In this document: positions 12,364 to 23,718 of the stretch, in pieces | Layout of the letters: the number at the start of each line of letters is the position of its first letter | Position numbering within the stretch: the stretch's first letter is position 1 | Assembly (NCBI GenBank): GCA_029465975.1 | Contig: CM055745.1 | Span: 13,470,812 to 13,534,811, forward strand | Length of the DNA: 64,000 nucleotides | Source of the DNA: Dallia pectoralis | Taxonomy: Eukaryota; Chordata; Actinopteri; Esociformes; Umbridae | Direction: 5' to 3' | Program-made: the position numbers and the translations under genes | The notes under the pieces: generated by a model | Told to the model about the DNA's origin: nothing | The model's database searches: none | What the model saw: only the letters and a program-made list of their open reading frames with translations

Positions 12364-12951
12364 TCATGTTAACGCTATAAGAGTGAGTCTCCTAGCTATA
12401 TTCCTAGACAAAAGAAGAGCACCTCTCCAGGTAGGATGAAGTCTGTCGCTCTTCAGCAGCTCAGCCTTGACCCTGTTCCTGGGCGAGTCCCAAAAACATG
12501 GCCAATTATCCACGTAACCTATCGATTGTGAGGGATAAAACTCCGCCTTCAGCCAGCGATTGAGCTGTGAGAGTCTGCTGTAGATCTCATCACTGCCCCT
12601 AGCTGGCAGGGGGCCAGAGACTATTACTCGATGCTGACACATCTTTTCAGCTAAACTACACGCTAACGCTATGTTCTGCTTCGTAACCTCTGACTGCCTG
12701 ATCCTAACATCGTTAGTGCCAACGTGAATAACAATATCTCTATACTCCCTACGCTTTCCAGTTTTAGACCTAGCTAGCACCAACTCCAGATTAGCGGCTA
12801 CGTTGGTGGCCCTGCCCCCCGGTAAACAATGAATGATCGCTGGCTGATCCTCTAATCTAATACTGCGAGTAATGGAATCGCCAATAACTACCGAATCTCC
12901 TACCCCCTGCACATCTTGTTCAGTCTCGTCATCACTACACCTGGTGTCCAT
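12364..12951 (-). CDS. L2 ORF1 protein with SGNH esterase domain
   Basis: A 195-residue open frame with the SGNH-hydrolase blocks in order: GDS at residues 24-26 (nucleophile Ser26), GTND at 78-81, and DRLHP with Asp169 and His172. L2 and CR1 LINEs carry such esterases in ORF1, and the zebrafish ZfL2-1 ORF1 protein joins one to a coiled coil that acts on nucleic acids. Here no coiled coil precedes the esterase, either because the element is cut at the 5' end or because this lineage lacks it. The frame ends in TGA at 12364-12366 and continues in the same frame into the endonuclease, so one stop codon separates the two proteins. All catalytic residues are present, so this part has decayed less than the RT. 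Confidence 0.75.
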   Translation of the reverse strand: MDTRCSDDETEQDVQGVGDSVVIGDSITRSIRLEDQPAIIHCLPGGRATNVAANLELVLARSKTGKRREYRDIVIHVGTNDVRIRQSEVTKQNIALACSLAEKMCQHRVIVSGPLPARGSDEIYSRLSQLNRWLKAEFYPSQSIGYVDNWPCFWDSPRNRVKAELLKSDRLHPTWRGALLLSRNIARRLTLIALT

Positions 12952-13226
12952 TATCTCATTAGAGGACTATTTAAGCTCCCTGTGTTTCGGTATGTCTTTG
13001 TGTGGAATTGTTCTATGTTGCGTGTGGTTGTATTACCAACTCTAATTGATAGAGCTTGTTACATTATACTCTGTGTGAGGAGTTACATTAATTTACTGAG
13101 TGCGCTGCGTCGCATCCATTATATTCAAAGTATTAGCGTGTTTAAGCTCTAAATACAGAGAAAACATAACGCTCTTCGTGGTCCTGACTGGCTTCCATCC
13201 TTCCGTCCGCCCTACACACTGTGACA
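12950..13226 (+). mobile_element. 5' LTR of a Tf1/sushi-type element, 5' end lost
   Basis: A TATTTAA box lies at 12968-12974, and the sequence ends ACACTGTGACA at 13226. Immediately downstream AATTCCACAC (13228-13237) is the exact reverse complement of GTGTGGAATT (13000-13009), which lies about 30 nt after the TATA box, where the transcript should start. That is the arrangement of self-priming Tf1/sushi elements. The left border with the L2 LINE is uncertain by some 10 bp. Confidence 0.7.
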
Positions 13227-13249
13227 GAATTCCACACCCAGAAGTGACA

Positions 13250-13755
13250 GAACTTTGGAGCCTAATGTCCGGGGGACTCTCCAAGAACACTCGGCTACGC
13301 TGACCTCCATGGGCAAAGCCATCAACTCCCTGGCCGAGACGATGAAGTGGTTGGAGACGCGGATCTCCGACGCCGTGAGGCCAGAGGAGGTCCCACTCCC
13401 GAGTTCCCCACCAACCGGAACTTGGGAAATGAAATTACTCCAACCCGCGGTGTATGACAGAGCGGCAGAAAGCTGTCAGGGATTCCTCTTACAGCTAGAG
13501 CTCTTACAGCTAGACCTGATCCCAGCGCCCTCCGACAGACAGACGCCGCCCTCATCACCTGCCTCTCAGGTAAGGCTCTGTTTTGGGCCAGTGCTATTTG
13601 GTCCAAGAAAGGGCCGGTCCTCCAAAATTACCAGATGCTCTCCGACTACTTCCGTTCGGTGTTTGATCAACCACCCGACAGAAGGGAGGCTGGAGAGCAT
13701 CTGGCACTACTGTGGCAGGGGAAGAGGAGTGCCCAGGAGTTTGTGCTGGAGTTCA
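13250..13755 (+). pseudogene. sushi-type gag, N-terminal half, frameshifted, into gap
   Basis: Two plus-strand frames together read as the gag of a fish Ty3/Gypsy (sushi) element. The first has a coiled-coil-like start (SMGKAINSLAETMKWLETRI), then YDRAAESCQGFLLQLEL and PAPSDRQ; after shifts the second reads SDYFRSVFDQPPDRREAGEHL and WQGKRSAQEFVLEF. This corresponds to the capsid-like region. The zinc knuckle and pol would follow but fall in the assembly gap. At least two frameshifts are visible, so the copy is dead or poorly assembled. Confidence 0.75.
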
Positions 13756-14255
13756 NNNNNNNNNNNNNNNNNNNNNNNNNNNNNNNNNNNNNNNNNNNNN
13801 NNNNNNNNNNNNNNNNNNNNNNNNNNNNNNNNNNNNNNNNNNNNNNNNNNNNNNNNNNNNNNNNNNNNNNNNNNNNNNNNNNNNNNNNNNNNNNNNNNNN
13901 NNNNNNNNNNNNNNNNNNNNNNNNNNNNNNNNNNNNNNNNNNNNNNNNNNNNNNNNNNNNNNNNNNNNNNNNNNNNNNNNNNNNNNNNNNNNNNNNNNNN
14001 NNNNNNNNNNNNNNNNNNNNNNNNNNNNNNNNNNNNNNNNNNNNNNNNNNNNNNNNNNNNNNNNNNNNNNNNNNNNNNNNNNNNNNNNNNNNNNNNNNNN
14101 NNNNNNNNNNNNNNNNNNNNNNNNNNNNNNNNNNNNNNNNNNNNNNNNNNNNNNNNNNNNNNNNNNNNNNNNNNNNNNNNNNNNNNNNNNNNNNNNNNNN
14201 NNNNNNNNNNNNNNNNNNNNNNNNNNNNNNNNNNNNNNNNNNNNNNNNNNNNNNN
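13756..14255. other. assembly gap of 500 N
   Basis: Exactly 500 Ns, a conventional placeholder, so the true length is unknown. It starts inside sushi gag; the next 97 bases (14256-14352) are AT-rich and unassigned. Open frames that cross the Ns have no meaning. Confidence 0.98.
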
Positions 14256-14362
14256 CAAAATAAACACACTTACACACCTTACAGTGTTATTAATATACAT
14301 TTCATTCCTGATGAGAAATATAACCTTTAAACACTGAAAAATAATATATAACTGAAGTTATT

Positions 14363-15419
14363 GGGAGGTGCTGCGGGAGTATGGGGTGAGGGGGTCTCTT
14401 CTCAGGGCCATCCAATCTCTGTACGCTCAAAGCATGAGCTGTGTCCGTGTCCTCGGCAGTAAGTCGGATTCGTTCCAGGTGGGGGTTGGCCTCCGCCAGG
14501 GCTGCGCTTTGTCACCAATCCTGTTTGTAATATTCATGGACAGGATATCAAGGCGTAGTCATGGGGGAGGGGTTCCCTTCGGTGGGCTGATGGTCACATC
14601 ACTGCTTTTTGCGGATGATGTGGTCCTGATGGCCTCATCGGTCGGGTGACCTTCAGCACTCACTGGATCGGTTCGCAGCCGAGTGTGAAGCGGCTGGGAT
14701 GAGGGTTAGCACCTCTAAATCTGAGGCCATGACTCTCAGCAGGAAACCGGTGGAGTGCCTACTCCGGGTAGGGAATGAGTCCTTACTCCAAGTGAAGGAG
14801 TTCAAGTACCTCGGGTCTTGTTCATGAGTGAGGGAACAATGGAGCGGGAGATTGGTCGGAGGATCGGAGCAGCGGGGGCGGTGTTGCATTCGCTTCACCG
14901 CACCGTTGTGACGAAAAGAGAGCTGAGCCGAAAGGCAAAGCTCTCGATCTACCGGTCAATCTTTGTTCCTACCCTCACCTTTGGTCATGAAAGCTGGGTC
15001 ATGACCGAAAGAACGAGATCGCGGGTACAAGCGGCCGAAATGGGTTTTCTCAGAAAGGTGGCTGGCCTCTCCCTTAGGGATAGGGTGAGAAGCTCAGTCA
15101 TCCGAGAGGAACTCGGAGTAGAGCCGCTGCTCCTTTGCATAGAAAGGAGCCAGTTGAGGTGGTTCGGGCATCTTGTACGAATGCCACCTGGGCGCCTCCC
15201 TAGAGAGGTGTTCCAGGCACGTCCAGCTGGGAGGAGACCTCGGGGAAGACCCAGGACTAGGTGGAGAGATTATATCTCCACACTGGCCTGGGAACACCTC
15301 GGGATTCCCCAGTCAGAGCTGGCTAATGTTGCCCGGGAAAGGGAAGTTTGGGGTCCCCTGCTAGAGCTGCTACCCCCGCGACCCGACCCCGGATAAGCGG
15401 TTGAAGATGAGATGAGAGA
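14363..15419 (+). pseudogene. same LINE family, 5'-truncated copy B with target duplication
   Basis: Starts in the RT at GGGAGGTGCTGCGGGAG and ends in a GATGA-type tail after the stop in CCCGGATAAGCGG. It is bounded by the perfect 10 bp duplication TGAAGTTATT (14353-14362 and 15420-15429). It encodes the RT motifs missing from copy A (VGLRQGCALSP, LLFADDVVLMAS) and the C-terminal region (RWFGHLVRMPPGRLP, RGRPRTRWRDYIS). A frameshift near 14645 and another near 14815 interrupt the frame. Short length and an intact target duplication indicate a recent, aborted target-primed insertion. Confidence 0.9.
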
Positions 15420-15429
15420 TGAAGTTATT

Positions 15430-16225
15430 TCAAATAGATTAATGATGGTATAAAATAATACACTAACAATAACACATTCAATAATACATACCTCATTGTC
15501 AGTTGAAAAAAATATTGGCTATGTCACATGCTCGTTCACGTTCAGAACTACAAGGGAGCCAAGACAAATATTTTAAATAGAGAATGGCCATTAATATGTT
15601 CACGCTTCTATGTACTGACTGAGGGGATGAACTTACTTGTGAATCTATTGGTTAATTCCAACCCAAAGTACGGCGTATTTAGCGCTGCATTCATGTTACC
15701 AAACAGACGAAAAGGACGCCGACTTTATGCAACCAGTACGGCGTATTTAGCGCCGCATTCATGTTACCAAACAGACGAAAAGGACGCCGACTTTATGCAA
15801 CTAGTACGGCGTAAATGTAGCCGGTTACTAGTAGACGTCGTACGGCGCTCGACGTATCCGAAAGTACTCATTACTTCCGGGTCACAATGACCATTTATTT
15901 GTGGTTTTAATATATTATTCGCCAATTGTTATATATACAATATATACATTGTATTGATTGTAATAATATTAATAAAATTGTATCGATGAGTAATTACTAA
16001 TTTATCCTTTTGTTTTGTATTTTCTTAGGTTCCAATTCTAAAAACAAATAATCATAAGACAAATTACCTAATTATCTCCCCGTTTATATCGACTCTAGAG
16101 TTTGGGTCAGAACAACATTTATTGATATCACAAAACATTTTCAATTTATTCTACAAATTATATTGATACTGACTTAAATACATGACCGTATTTAAAATTG
16201 TGGCATGGTTATTGTCACATAAACC
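15430..16225. other. unassigned AT-rich stretch with a tandem duplication
   Basis: Non-coding as far as I can see. The only structure is a direct tandem duplication of 67-68 bp at 15668-15815, beginning AGTACGGCGTATTTAGCG, with two full units and a partial third. Confidence 0.5.
15668..15815 (+). repeat. 67-68 bp tandem duplication, about 2.1 units
   Basis: Units start at 15668, 15735 and 15803 with AGTACGGCGTA. The first two differ at very few positions, implying a recent duplication. Confidence 0.85.
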
Positions 16226-16416
16226 TGTTATTATATGTGATGGAAATGACGTCAGCAAAAGGGGCTGGCGCAAGGAGGGTTCGGGGTAGGATTGTAAGTT
16301 AAGCAGACAGTGAGTGCTGTGTTAAAGTCACGTTACAGCTAGTTAAATAAAGCTGAGTTAAAACAACTTACCGTCTCCTCATACCTAAATAGGTTTAAGT
16401 GAAGTAACACTTTACA
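16226..16416 (+). mobile_element. 5' LTR of a Ty3/Gypsy element, short
   Basis: About 180-190 bp ending in CACTTTACA at 16416 and followed directly by TGGTGTCAGAAG (16417-16428), a TGG-starting primer site as expected for tRNA priming. An AATAAAG signal occurs inside. The exact start (16226 or 16236) is not settled. This element therefore uses ordinary tRNA priming, unlike the sushi-type elements in the window. Confidence 0.65.
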
Positions 16417-16432
16417 TGGTGTCAGAAGAAAA

Positions 16433-19112
16433 ATGGCAAAGTTTTCGGCGCCGGAGCAGTTTAACTTCGCTAAACCGAAGGACTGGCCTGACTGGAAACA
16501 ACGCTTCTCCAGGTACTGAGTGGCTACGAAGCTCAACAAGGAGTATGCCGAGGTGCAAGTTAGCGCATTGATTTACTCTATGGGCCCGGAGGCTGAGCAA
16601 GTGTATGAATCATTTGGCTTGGAGGATGACGAGGAAGAGGATTTCGACTATGTACTAAGACTGTTTGACGAGCACTTTGTGCCGAAAAGAAACGTGATTT
16701 TCGAGAGAGCACGTTTCCACTCGCGGACGCAAGAGGCGAGTGAGTCTGTTGAACAGTACATAAGGCACCTGTATGAACTCGCAGCTCATTGCGACTTTAA
16801 GGAGAAAGACGAGGAAATAAGAGACAGACTTGTCATTGGGATTAGAGATAAAGATATTTCACTAAAGTTACAAATGACAAGTGATCTCACTCTGAAAAAG
16901 GCAGTCGACATAACCAGGCACTCTGAGCTAGTGAAGCAACAGAACAGCGAGGCTAGCACACCAGGCCACGTGGATGAAGTGAGATCGAAGTCTTATAGAA
17001 GAAAGTGGAAAAAACCTCAGTATGAGACAACAGGGAGACGAAAAGAAAATGAATGGCCAAACTGTGGAAGATGTGGGCGCAGACATGCAAAAGAGAAATG
17101 CCCAGCTCAAGACAAAGAGTGTAATAAATGCCACAAAATAGGTCACTTTGCAAACAAATGCAAAACCAGAATGATACAAGAATTGACTGAAGAAGTTGAC
17201 AGCTTATTCCTAGGCTCAATAAATGAGACCATAACCGAGGATGAGGCCACAGTGGATGAAATCATCACTGACACAGAGCCACCATGGTGCACAACTCTTG
17301 TGATAGGCCAAACTCCTGTTAGTTTCAAGATAGATTCTGGGGCTGACACAACAATAGTAAATGAGGCTACATATAACCGCCTACGTGTCAAGCCAAAACT
17401 GAGACCAGTTGCCTCTAAACTGGAAAGTCCAGGAGGAAAAGTGGGCCATTTGGGGCAATTCCTAGCTAAGACCCAAGTGACAATAGGGAGAAAATTAACA
17501 GACAGTTACTTTAGGGTAATAGTGGCAAAGTCTACATGTGATAACCTACTGAGCAGATCTGTCGGAGCCCGTCTGGGTCTAATACAACACATCGAAGAAG
17601 TCAGTGTTTTTGGGGAGTTGGAACTGCTTAAAGGAGACCCCATAAAAATTGTCCTAAAAGAAAACGCGAAGCCATACAGCGTCGCAGCCCCTCGCCGCAT
17701 ACCCATTCCGCTAATACCCAAAGTAGATATGGAGCTGAAGAGAATGGAAGAAAATGGCATAATAGAGCGAGTGACAGAGCCCACAGAATGGGTAGCACCG
17801 ATGGTGCCCGTGATAAAGCCTAATGGAAAAGTGAGAATCTGTGTAGGCCTTACTAAACTAAATGAGAACGTGAAAAGTTCATCTTGCCAACCACAGATAG
17901 CATCTTACACAAACTGGCAGGAAGTAAGGTGTACACAACTTTAGATGCTGCCAGTGGATTTTGGCAGATGGCCCTAGATGAAGAAAGTTCAAAATTAACT
18001 ACCTTCATAACACCAAATGGTCGCTATCGCTTTAAACGGCTCCCGTTCGGGATAACATCCGCACCAGAGATATTCCAAAGGAGGATGCAAGAACTGCTGC
18101 AGGAACACGAGGGCACAGTAGTTTACATGGACGACATACTTGTGTTTGGAGCCACTCAGGAAGAGCATGACCACCGCCTAAAAAGGGTGATGGAGACAAT
18201 CCATGCGTCTGGACTAAAACTCAATCGCCAGAAGTGTAAGTTCAGGCAGGCTTCCCTTCACTTCCTGGGCCAGGTTATCAGTCAGGAAGGTGTAACTCCT
18301 AGCCCAGAAAGAGTGTCTGCCATCACTGCCCTGAAGACACCTACAAATGTAAGTGAGTTAAAAAGAGTACTGGGCATGGTGAATTATGTTGCCAGGTACA
18401 TACCCAACTTGTCACAAATCCTTCATCCCCTTAACGAGCTGTTGAAGAATACAGTAACATGGGTGTGGGACTCGCAGCAAGAAGAAGCCTTCAGATAGAT
18501 AAAAACAATGATATCCTCTGCACCTGTTCTTCAGTACTTCGATTTAAAACTGCCCACTGTAGTAGGTGCTGACGCATCTAGTTATGGACTAGGAGGAGTA
18601 CTGCTGCAAGATCATGGAGGTAAACTCAAACCAGTAGCCTACTGCTCTCGTACACTAAATGAAGCAGAAAAGAAGTATGCCCAAATAGAAAAGGAGTGTC
18701 TTGCTAGTGTATGGGCTTCAGAGAAGTTTTACTTATATCTGTGTGGTCTGGAGAGCTACAAATTACGTACCGACCATAAACCACTGGTGACACTCATCAA
18801 CCACAGAGACCTGGACAAAACTCCACTGAGGTGTCAGCGACTTCTAATCCGCTTAATGAAGTTCAACCCTGTCGCAGAGTACATCCCAGGAAAAAACCTG
18901 ATAGTACCTGACGTGCTGTCGAGACACCCAGAGCCTAAAGTGGATGACACTGGACTGAGCGAGGACGTCCAGGCATAAGTGGACGCTATTGAGGAGCTGG
19001 AAAAGCCAAAAACGGTGCTGGAACGTATAAAGGCAGAGACAGAGAAGGATGAAACCATGCAGAAGGTTAGACAATACATTAAATCTGGCTGGCCGCGATA
19101 TAAGAGAGATTA
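16433..19112 (+). pseudogene. Ty3/Gypsy gag-pol, decayed and truncated
   Basis: One polyprotein can be followed from the ATG at 16433. Gag includes FERARFHSRTQEASESVEQYIRHL and two zinc knuckles (CGRCGRRHAKEKC near 17060, CNKCHKIGHFANKC near 17120). A protease follows with catalytic IDSGADTTIV near 17335, then RT with KVYTTLDAASGFWQM, LPFGITSAPEIFQRRM and catalytic VVYMDDILVF near 18125, and RNase H with GADASSYGLGG, EKECLA and TDHKPL. Breaks: TGA at 16517-16519, a frameshift near 17878, TAG at 18496-18498 and TAA near 18976. Integrase is missing; the copy stops at 19112. The opening stop fits a CGA to TGA change. The lineage resembles K02A2.6-like fish Gypsy elements. Confidence 0.9.
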
Positions 19113-19175
19113 GACTATGCATGTGGTGTGATAATGATAAATTGCATGAACATTTTTAACTCACTTCTTTTTGCC
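19113..19175 (+). repeat. fragment homologous to the interior of the LTR at 20841-21809
   Basis: The segment containing CATGTGGTGTGATAATGAT is the near-exact reverse complement of 21225-21290. It joins the broken gag-pol at the shared word GATTAGACT, which suggests a deletion joined through microhomology. Confidence 0.7.
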
Positions 19176-19184
19176 ATTGTGTGC

Positions 19185-20008
19185 ATCTTTTAGTTTGCGT
19201 GTCCTGCTCAGGCAGACAAAAGACTGCGAAGACTTAGTTGAATTTGAATGAACTAGAAAAAGAGGTAAGTTTATAAAGATAAATATGTTTCGCTAAATAA
19301 ACAGAACGAATTCATCCAATCACATGTATGTATAGAGCCCATTCATCTATACAGCCCATTCATCCATACGGCCCATTCATCTAGCCCATTCATATACAGC
19401 CCGACCGTGACCAATATACAAACTGTGTTGTAAAATACGTGTTTTATTGTCTACAGTGCCTTAGTTACTGGACTGTAATTACTATAATACATTTTACAAA
19501 TAAAAACGATCGAATTATACACTGTAGTCTAATGTTTTTATTTCAAGAGTCTGTGTTGCAATATGTCTATATACGACCAATCATGAGCAAATCATTTGAT
19601 TGCACATCGCTTGTGATCTAAAATGTTTCGGCATTTACTACATCAAAATAGGACATACAGATTGATGGATTTTCATTTATTCGATTTTTAGAAATTTAAA
19701 TGTCATAGCTTGTGCATTTTAAAATCATGGTTTTATATTAGTATTCTATGGTTAGGCCTACATAAGACAATAAATAAATACTATTTTATTAAAATGTTTT
19801 ACTTCATAATTCATCGTAATTCATTTAATATAGGATGATAACACAGTAGATGATCTTATGCTGTTGATGGCAGGTTACTCGGTAAATGGATGGTGAAGCT
19901 GCGGAGGAGAATGTAGGTGCTAATTGGGATGATTCGTATGCTAATGACGCCAGCGGGCGCGGGGCTCTGGCGATTTAAGGAGTGAAAACAGGTCTGGCGC
20001 TTCTAGTG
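19185..20008 (+). mobile_element. piggyBac-like remnant, non-coding
   Basis: Shares three blocks in the same order with 28640-29400 and 30806-30884 (around AACAGAACGAATTCATCCAAT, CAAATCATTTGATTG and ATAACAC[A/T]GTAGATGA). The other copy contains piggyBac transposase sequence. This copy ends GGTCTGGCGCTTCTAGTG followed by TTAA (20009-20012), the piggyBac target; the other copy begins with a related inverted end, GACTAGGAGCGCCA, at 28337. The left end here is truncated. Confidence 0.6.
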
Positions 20009-20012
20009 TTAA

Positions 20013-20840
20013 ATAACCTCATGCCCACTCTTAAATATTGTGGAGAATTTGTGAAGTTGTTGACTGTTTTACTTTCAAATGCCTGGATTTCTTATTATGG
20101 TTAGGCTCCATTATTATTCACTGACCATAGAATCAAGCTTTAGAATTGGCAAGTTTCCTGACCTAAATCTCACTGAAAATCTCTGTGCTGAAAAGGAACG
20201 TCCACAAATAAGAGAGTTGTCTCAGAAGGATCAGGATAGTTTTCTGTTAAAAGGAATCGTCACAAATTGCTTCCTATCATTTCAGAATCAGAATCTGGTT
20301 TATTCACCAAGTCTGTTTACCCACAACTAAACTAGACTACACTAGACTGCCCTTGAGCCCCCCCCCCCGCACCGATCTTTTGCCCAATTTGATACTTGAA
20401 CATGGACATTGCTCTTTCTTTTCCTGCAATCTGATCTGACAAATCTAGACATGGCTTATTTGCAGAACATATGCCAACTAGGCAGGATTTCATGACTGTT
20501 CGTGTCTTTTTGCTTTGTTTGCACTGTTTTGTGTACGTCCTAAAATGTGTCCTAACGCTGCAGCTAGTGGTCAGAAAAAAATCCAGTTGCTTTCCATTTC
20601 AGCTTTGTCCTGCAGGGATATCATTGGCATGGTCTGATAATTTAGAAACTCCTCACCCAGAAGGTCATGCTCCTCTGGCCCATGGTATGGGAGGAGATGG
20701 GGAAACCTATTTATGAAAGTAGAGTTACAAGTTGTTAAGTTTTAGGTTTATTGTCATCAACCAGCAGCAGTTCATACGCATCTTTGAGGAGAAGCCACAT
20801 AGGCTTCACATAGCTCATGTGCAGTTTAGGGGTGAACATA
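20013..20840. other. unassigned stretch with a SINE/LINE-like tail
   Basis: Nothing coding is recognised. At 20283-20310 the words CAGAATCAGAATCTGGTTTA and TTCACCAAGT resemble a common fish retroposon 3' segment. A run of cytosines lies near 20356. Confidence 0.4.
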
Positions 20841-21809
20841 TGTGACACCGGGGCGGTACTCTACTGCTATATACTGCGACAACGCCAACTTTTTGTTATA
20901 CGAGGGGAGGTCCTCGAATAGGACTGAGCAACACAGGTTTGTTTAATCAAGGGACAGAGACAATAGTACCGTACAAAATAATTCACAATTTATAGGAACA
21001 GTAGTAGGATGCCAGACATGATACAATTATTCTTTACTACATGGAATGGTTATCACAACAAAACCTGTATACTCGCCCAGTTCCCTAGCCACGGCGAGGG
21101 TAGGGCGACCGTCTGTGTGGGGGCAGCGAATCCCCAGTATATGTAACAACCCAGTGCAACCTGTGAACATGCAACACTACAAACACACAAACCGTCACAC
21201 ACACACTACAAGCTCACTCACACGATGGCAAAAATAAGTGAGTTAAAAATGTTCATGCAATTTATCATTATCACACCACATGCACAGTCTAATCTAAAGA
21301 CCCACTATCCCTCCACACAGCAAGCACCCCCCGCTCGAAATCTATGAAATAAAAAGAGGCAAGTACACGAACCAACAACAACACATATAAAACATACAAT
21401 GTTACAATGGTCATTTGTTTCACGTTACTAATTCGCTGCAAGAAAAGGGATAGCAAAACAGAAGTTGTGCGCCACCTGAAAGTTAACAAGACACGTTAGC
21501 ACCAGTTACATAAGTAATGTTTTCCTGCAATAATCCTGCACTCGATCCGTACCTGGAAAGGCTGAGGTGTTACACCCTCCCCACCGAAGTTTAACTGGAC
21601 TCCAACCGGCAAAACCTACAACCACAATGTTTGTAAGCAGACATTTGTGCAATAATAACAAGCCCCCAAGTTAGCGACATACCTGCCACTCTCCTCTCAG
21701 CGGACCATATAAGAACGGAAGACAGCCAAGACCAAATAAGTGTCGCCTGTCTGTTTAAATAGGACGCACACTGATGACGACAGTCTAGCCCTTAGTGCTA
21801 CCTGTCACA
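20841..21809 (-). mobile_element. solo LTR, 969 bp
   Basis: Starts TGTGACACCG and ends GCTACCTGTCACA, with perfect 7 bp inverted ends of TG...CA form. The flanks repeat CATA (20837-20840 and 21810-21813). Read on the minus strand, a CTATTTAAAC box lies about 60 bp from the start, and an ATTAAA signal lies in the last 150 bp, which fixes the orientation. Open frames inside are not coding. It appears to be a Gypsy- or Pao-type LTR, but no internal region is present to decide. Confidence 0.65.
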
Positions 21810-22587
21810 CATACCTCGTAATAAAACGCAGGGTATTTTAGCTAAGACAATAATTAGAGAAAAAAACAAACCTTTCAACAAAGTACAGGACATCTTGGAT
21901 GTCACTTTCAGGCCTCTGCCGTACATCTACTAATGTTCCATGTTTGATCAGTGGCTCTTCCAGTGGCAGCTTCTTAAGTGCATAGTCCACAGCAGATGTC
22001 AGGAAACACAACGCAGCTTCATGGAATGCTGCTGTGGTGTGATGTCACCCTCGTTCAGTAATCTGTTAAGTTTAGCCCTGGTTGTAAACCCAATGTTCAA
22101 CTTTCTTCTTGTAACAGATTCAGCATATCAGATTAACATAAATGGTTTAACATGCTGATGCTGCAATATCAGCTAGACACATAGGGCAGGAAATCCAACC
22201 AGAAGCTCATGGTTAATGGAAGGACTACCACAAACCTTACAAGGTTTCTACACATGAAGTGGCAAAAGGCTAGGTACAAGGCTAAATATAATATATCACA
22301 GTGTTTGATCATAATAATAGTCAAACACTAACCTGGTAATTGGTTTGCTTTCTCTTTAAAAGCAATTTCACAAGGCTCCTCATGGCCCTACAGAGCGGCT
22401 GGAACCATAAACTTGGAACATAGCTTGTGTATGAATTTCAACATATATATAACAGACATTTACAAAAATAGTAGGTGAAACCTGTTTTAGAGGATCCCTG
22501 CAGATATCAGCAACAAACACAGAATGGAAAAAAACAGCAAAATCGAATCCCACCTCATCATGTAACAAAATTAGTTGAAAGAAGTGA

Positions 22588-23494
22588 AAGTTTAATTTCC
22601 AGACTATAAGCTGCAACTTTTTTCCCACGCTTTGAACCTTATTGCGGCTTAAACAACGACGCGGCTAATATATGGATTTCTCCGCGCTTTCAAATAAAAT
22701 AAAAACACATTCTGTGACGTGCTCATTTTTTTGGAGGCATGAAGCTTTCATTACTGTTTAGATTAAATCGTGCTCAAACTTCCCATCATTCTGATTACGG
22801 TTGTCATTTTGTCACCCTCATCATGTGATGACTGCAGAACAGCAGAACAGTATATACTCTCTAAAATGAGTACAGGAAACAGGACGTAAAAGTTGTCTGG
22901 AAGACGACATGCTAGCTTGTTGGTTTCTTAAAGCCGTGTTATGTGCTTCCTTCAGAAAGCAATGAATGTAAGTGCTCTGTTTTATATATTTTCGTTATGT
23001 TATAATCACATTATGCCTATTTCTAGGTTTGTACAAAAACAAATTGTTTGAAGTATTGTAGCTATGCAGATAACAATAGTTGCACGTTTTGCTTGTTGCT
23101 ATTAGTAATGAATTAAGTCCATTGTGTACTGTTTTAGTTTCACTCCGTTTCAGTGATGTCAAGTTGAAAACTATGTGGAAGTAATTAAAGGAGCAAGTGC
23201 GCTCACTCACCTGGCTCGTTGAAAAGAGTCTCGCTGTTGGTTCATGTTAACACTCAAGAGGAGTAAAACACATTGAGAGAACAGTACAACCCGTGTTTCG
23301 TTAAAGCGTATCTAATTTTGTTACAAGCCGTGTTTCAATAAAGCCTGTGTAAAGTTAATTTGTTTCAATGTACCGCTAGGCACCTGCGGCTTATAGACGA
23401 GTGCGGCTTATTTATGTTCAAAATAATATTTTTTTCTAAATTCAGTGGGTGCGGCTTATATTCAGGTGCGCAAAATAGTCCGGAAATTACGGTA
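22588..23494. mobile_element. MITE-like DNA transposon (pogo-type?)
   Basis: The left end TTTAATTTCCAGACTATAAG and the right end ATAGTCCGGAAATTACGGTA are inverted complements with a few mismatches. Both lead into GCGGCTTA-rich inner sequence. About 0.9 kb long with no transposase frame. It sits in an intron of the decayed hAT-like gene. The family is uncertain; pogo/Tigger is only a suggestion from the end sequence. Confidence 0.55.
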
Positions 23495-23718
23495 AACGTA
23501 ATTAATATACAAATAAAAAGTTACATGTAAAGATAATTCAGGCATTAACTCACTTTTAAAAATACCTCTCCTGCAGCTTTGGCGTTGTTATGTGCCACAG
23601 GACAACCATGAATATAGGTGTCGGGATGCTTCTGGAGGATCCTAGAGGAAATGGAATTACGTGATCCAATGTTCACAGCTGCATCGTCCACTGAGAGACC
23701 AATGCAGTTCTCCCAAGG

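Larger units (their letters stand above)
9646..12951 (-). mobile_element. L2-clade LINE, nearly full length
   Basis: On the minus strand, in order: an SGNH-esterase ORF1 (12951-12364), endonuclease (12360-10701) and reverse transcriptase (10530-9805). The 3' end is cut at 9646 where LINE copy A abuts it; more of the 3' untranslated region lies beyond that copy at 6826-7094. The 5' end meets a sushi-type LTR at about 12950. Confidence 0.8.

Noticed and set aside
13255..14337. Open frames crossing the gap
   Set aside because: Ns were translated as unknown residues; only the first 160 codons are sequence, and those are frameshifted gag.
15528..15890. 120-codon frame over the 67-68 bp duplication
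   Set aside because: The protein is just the duplicated non-coding unit read twice in different frames.
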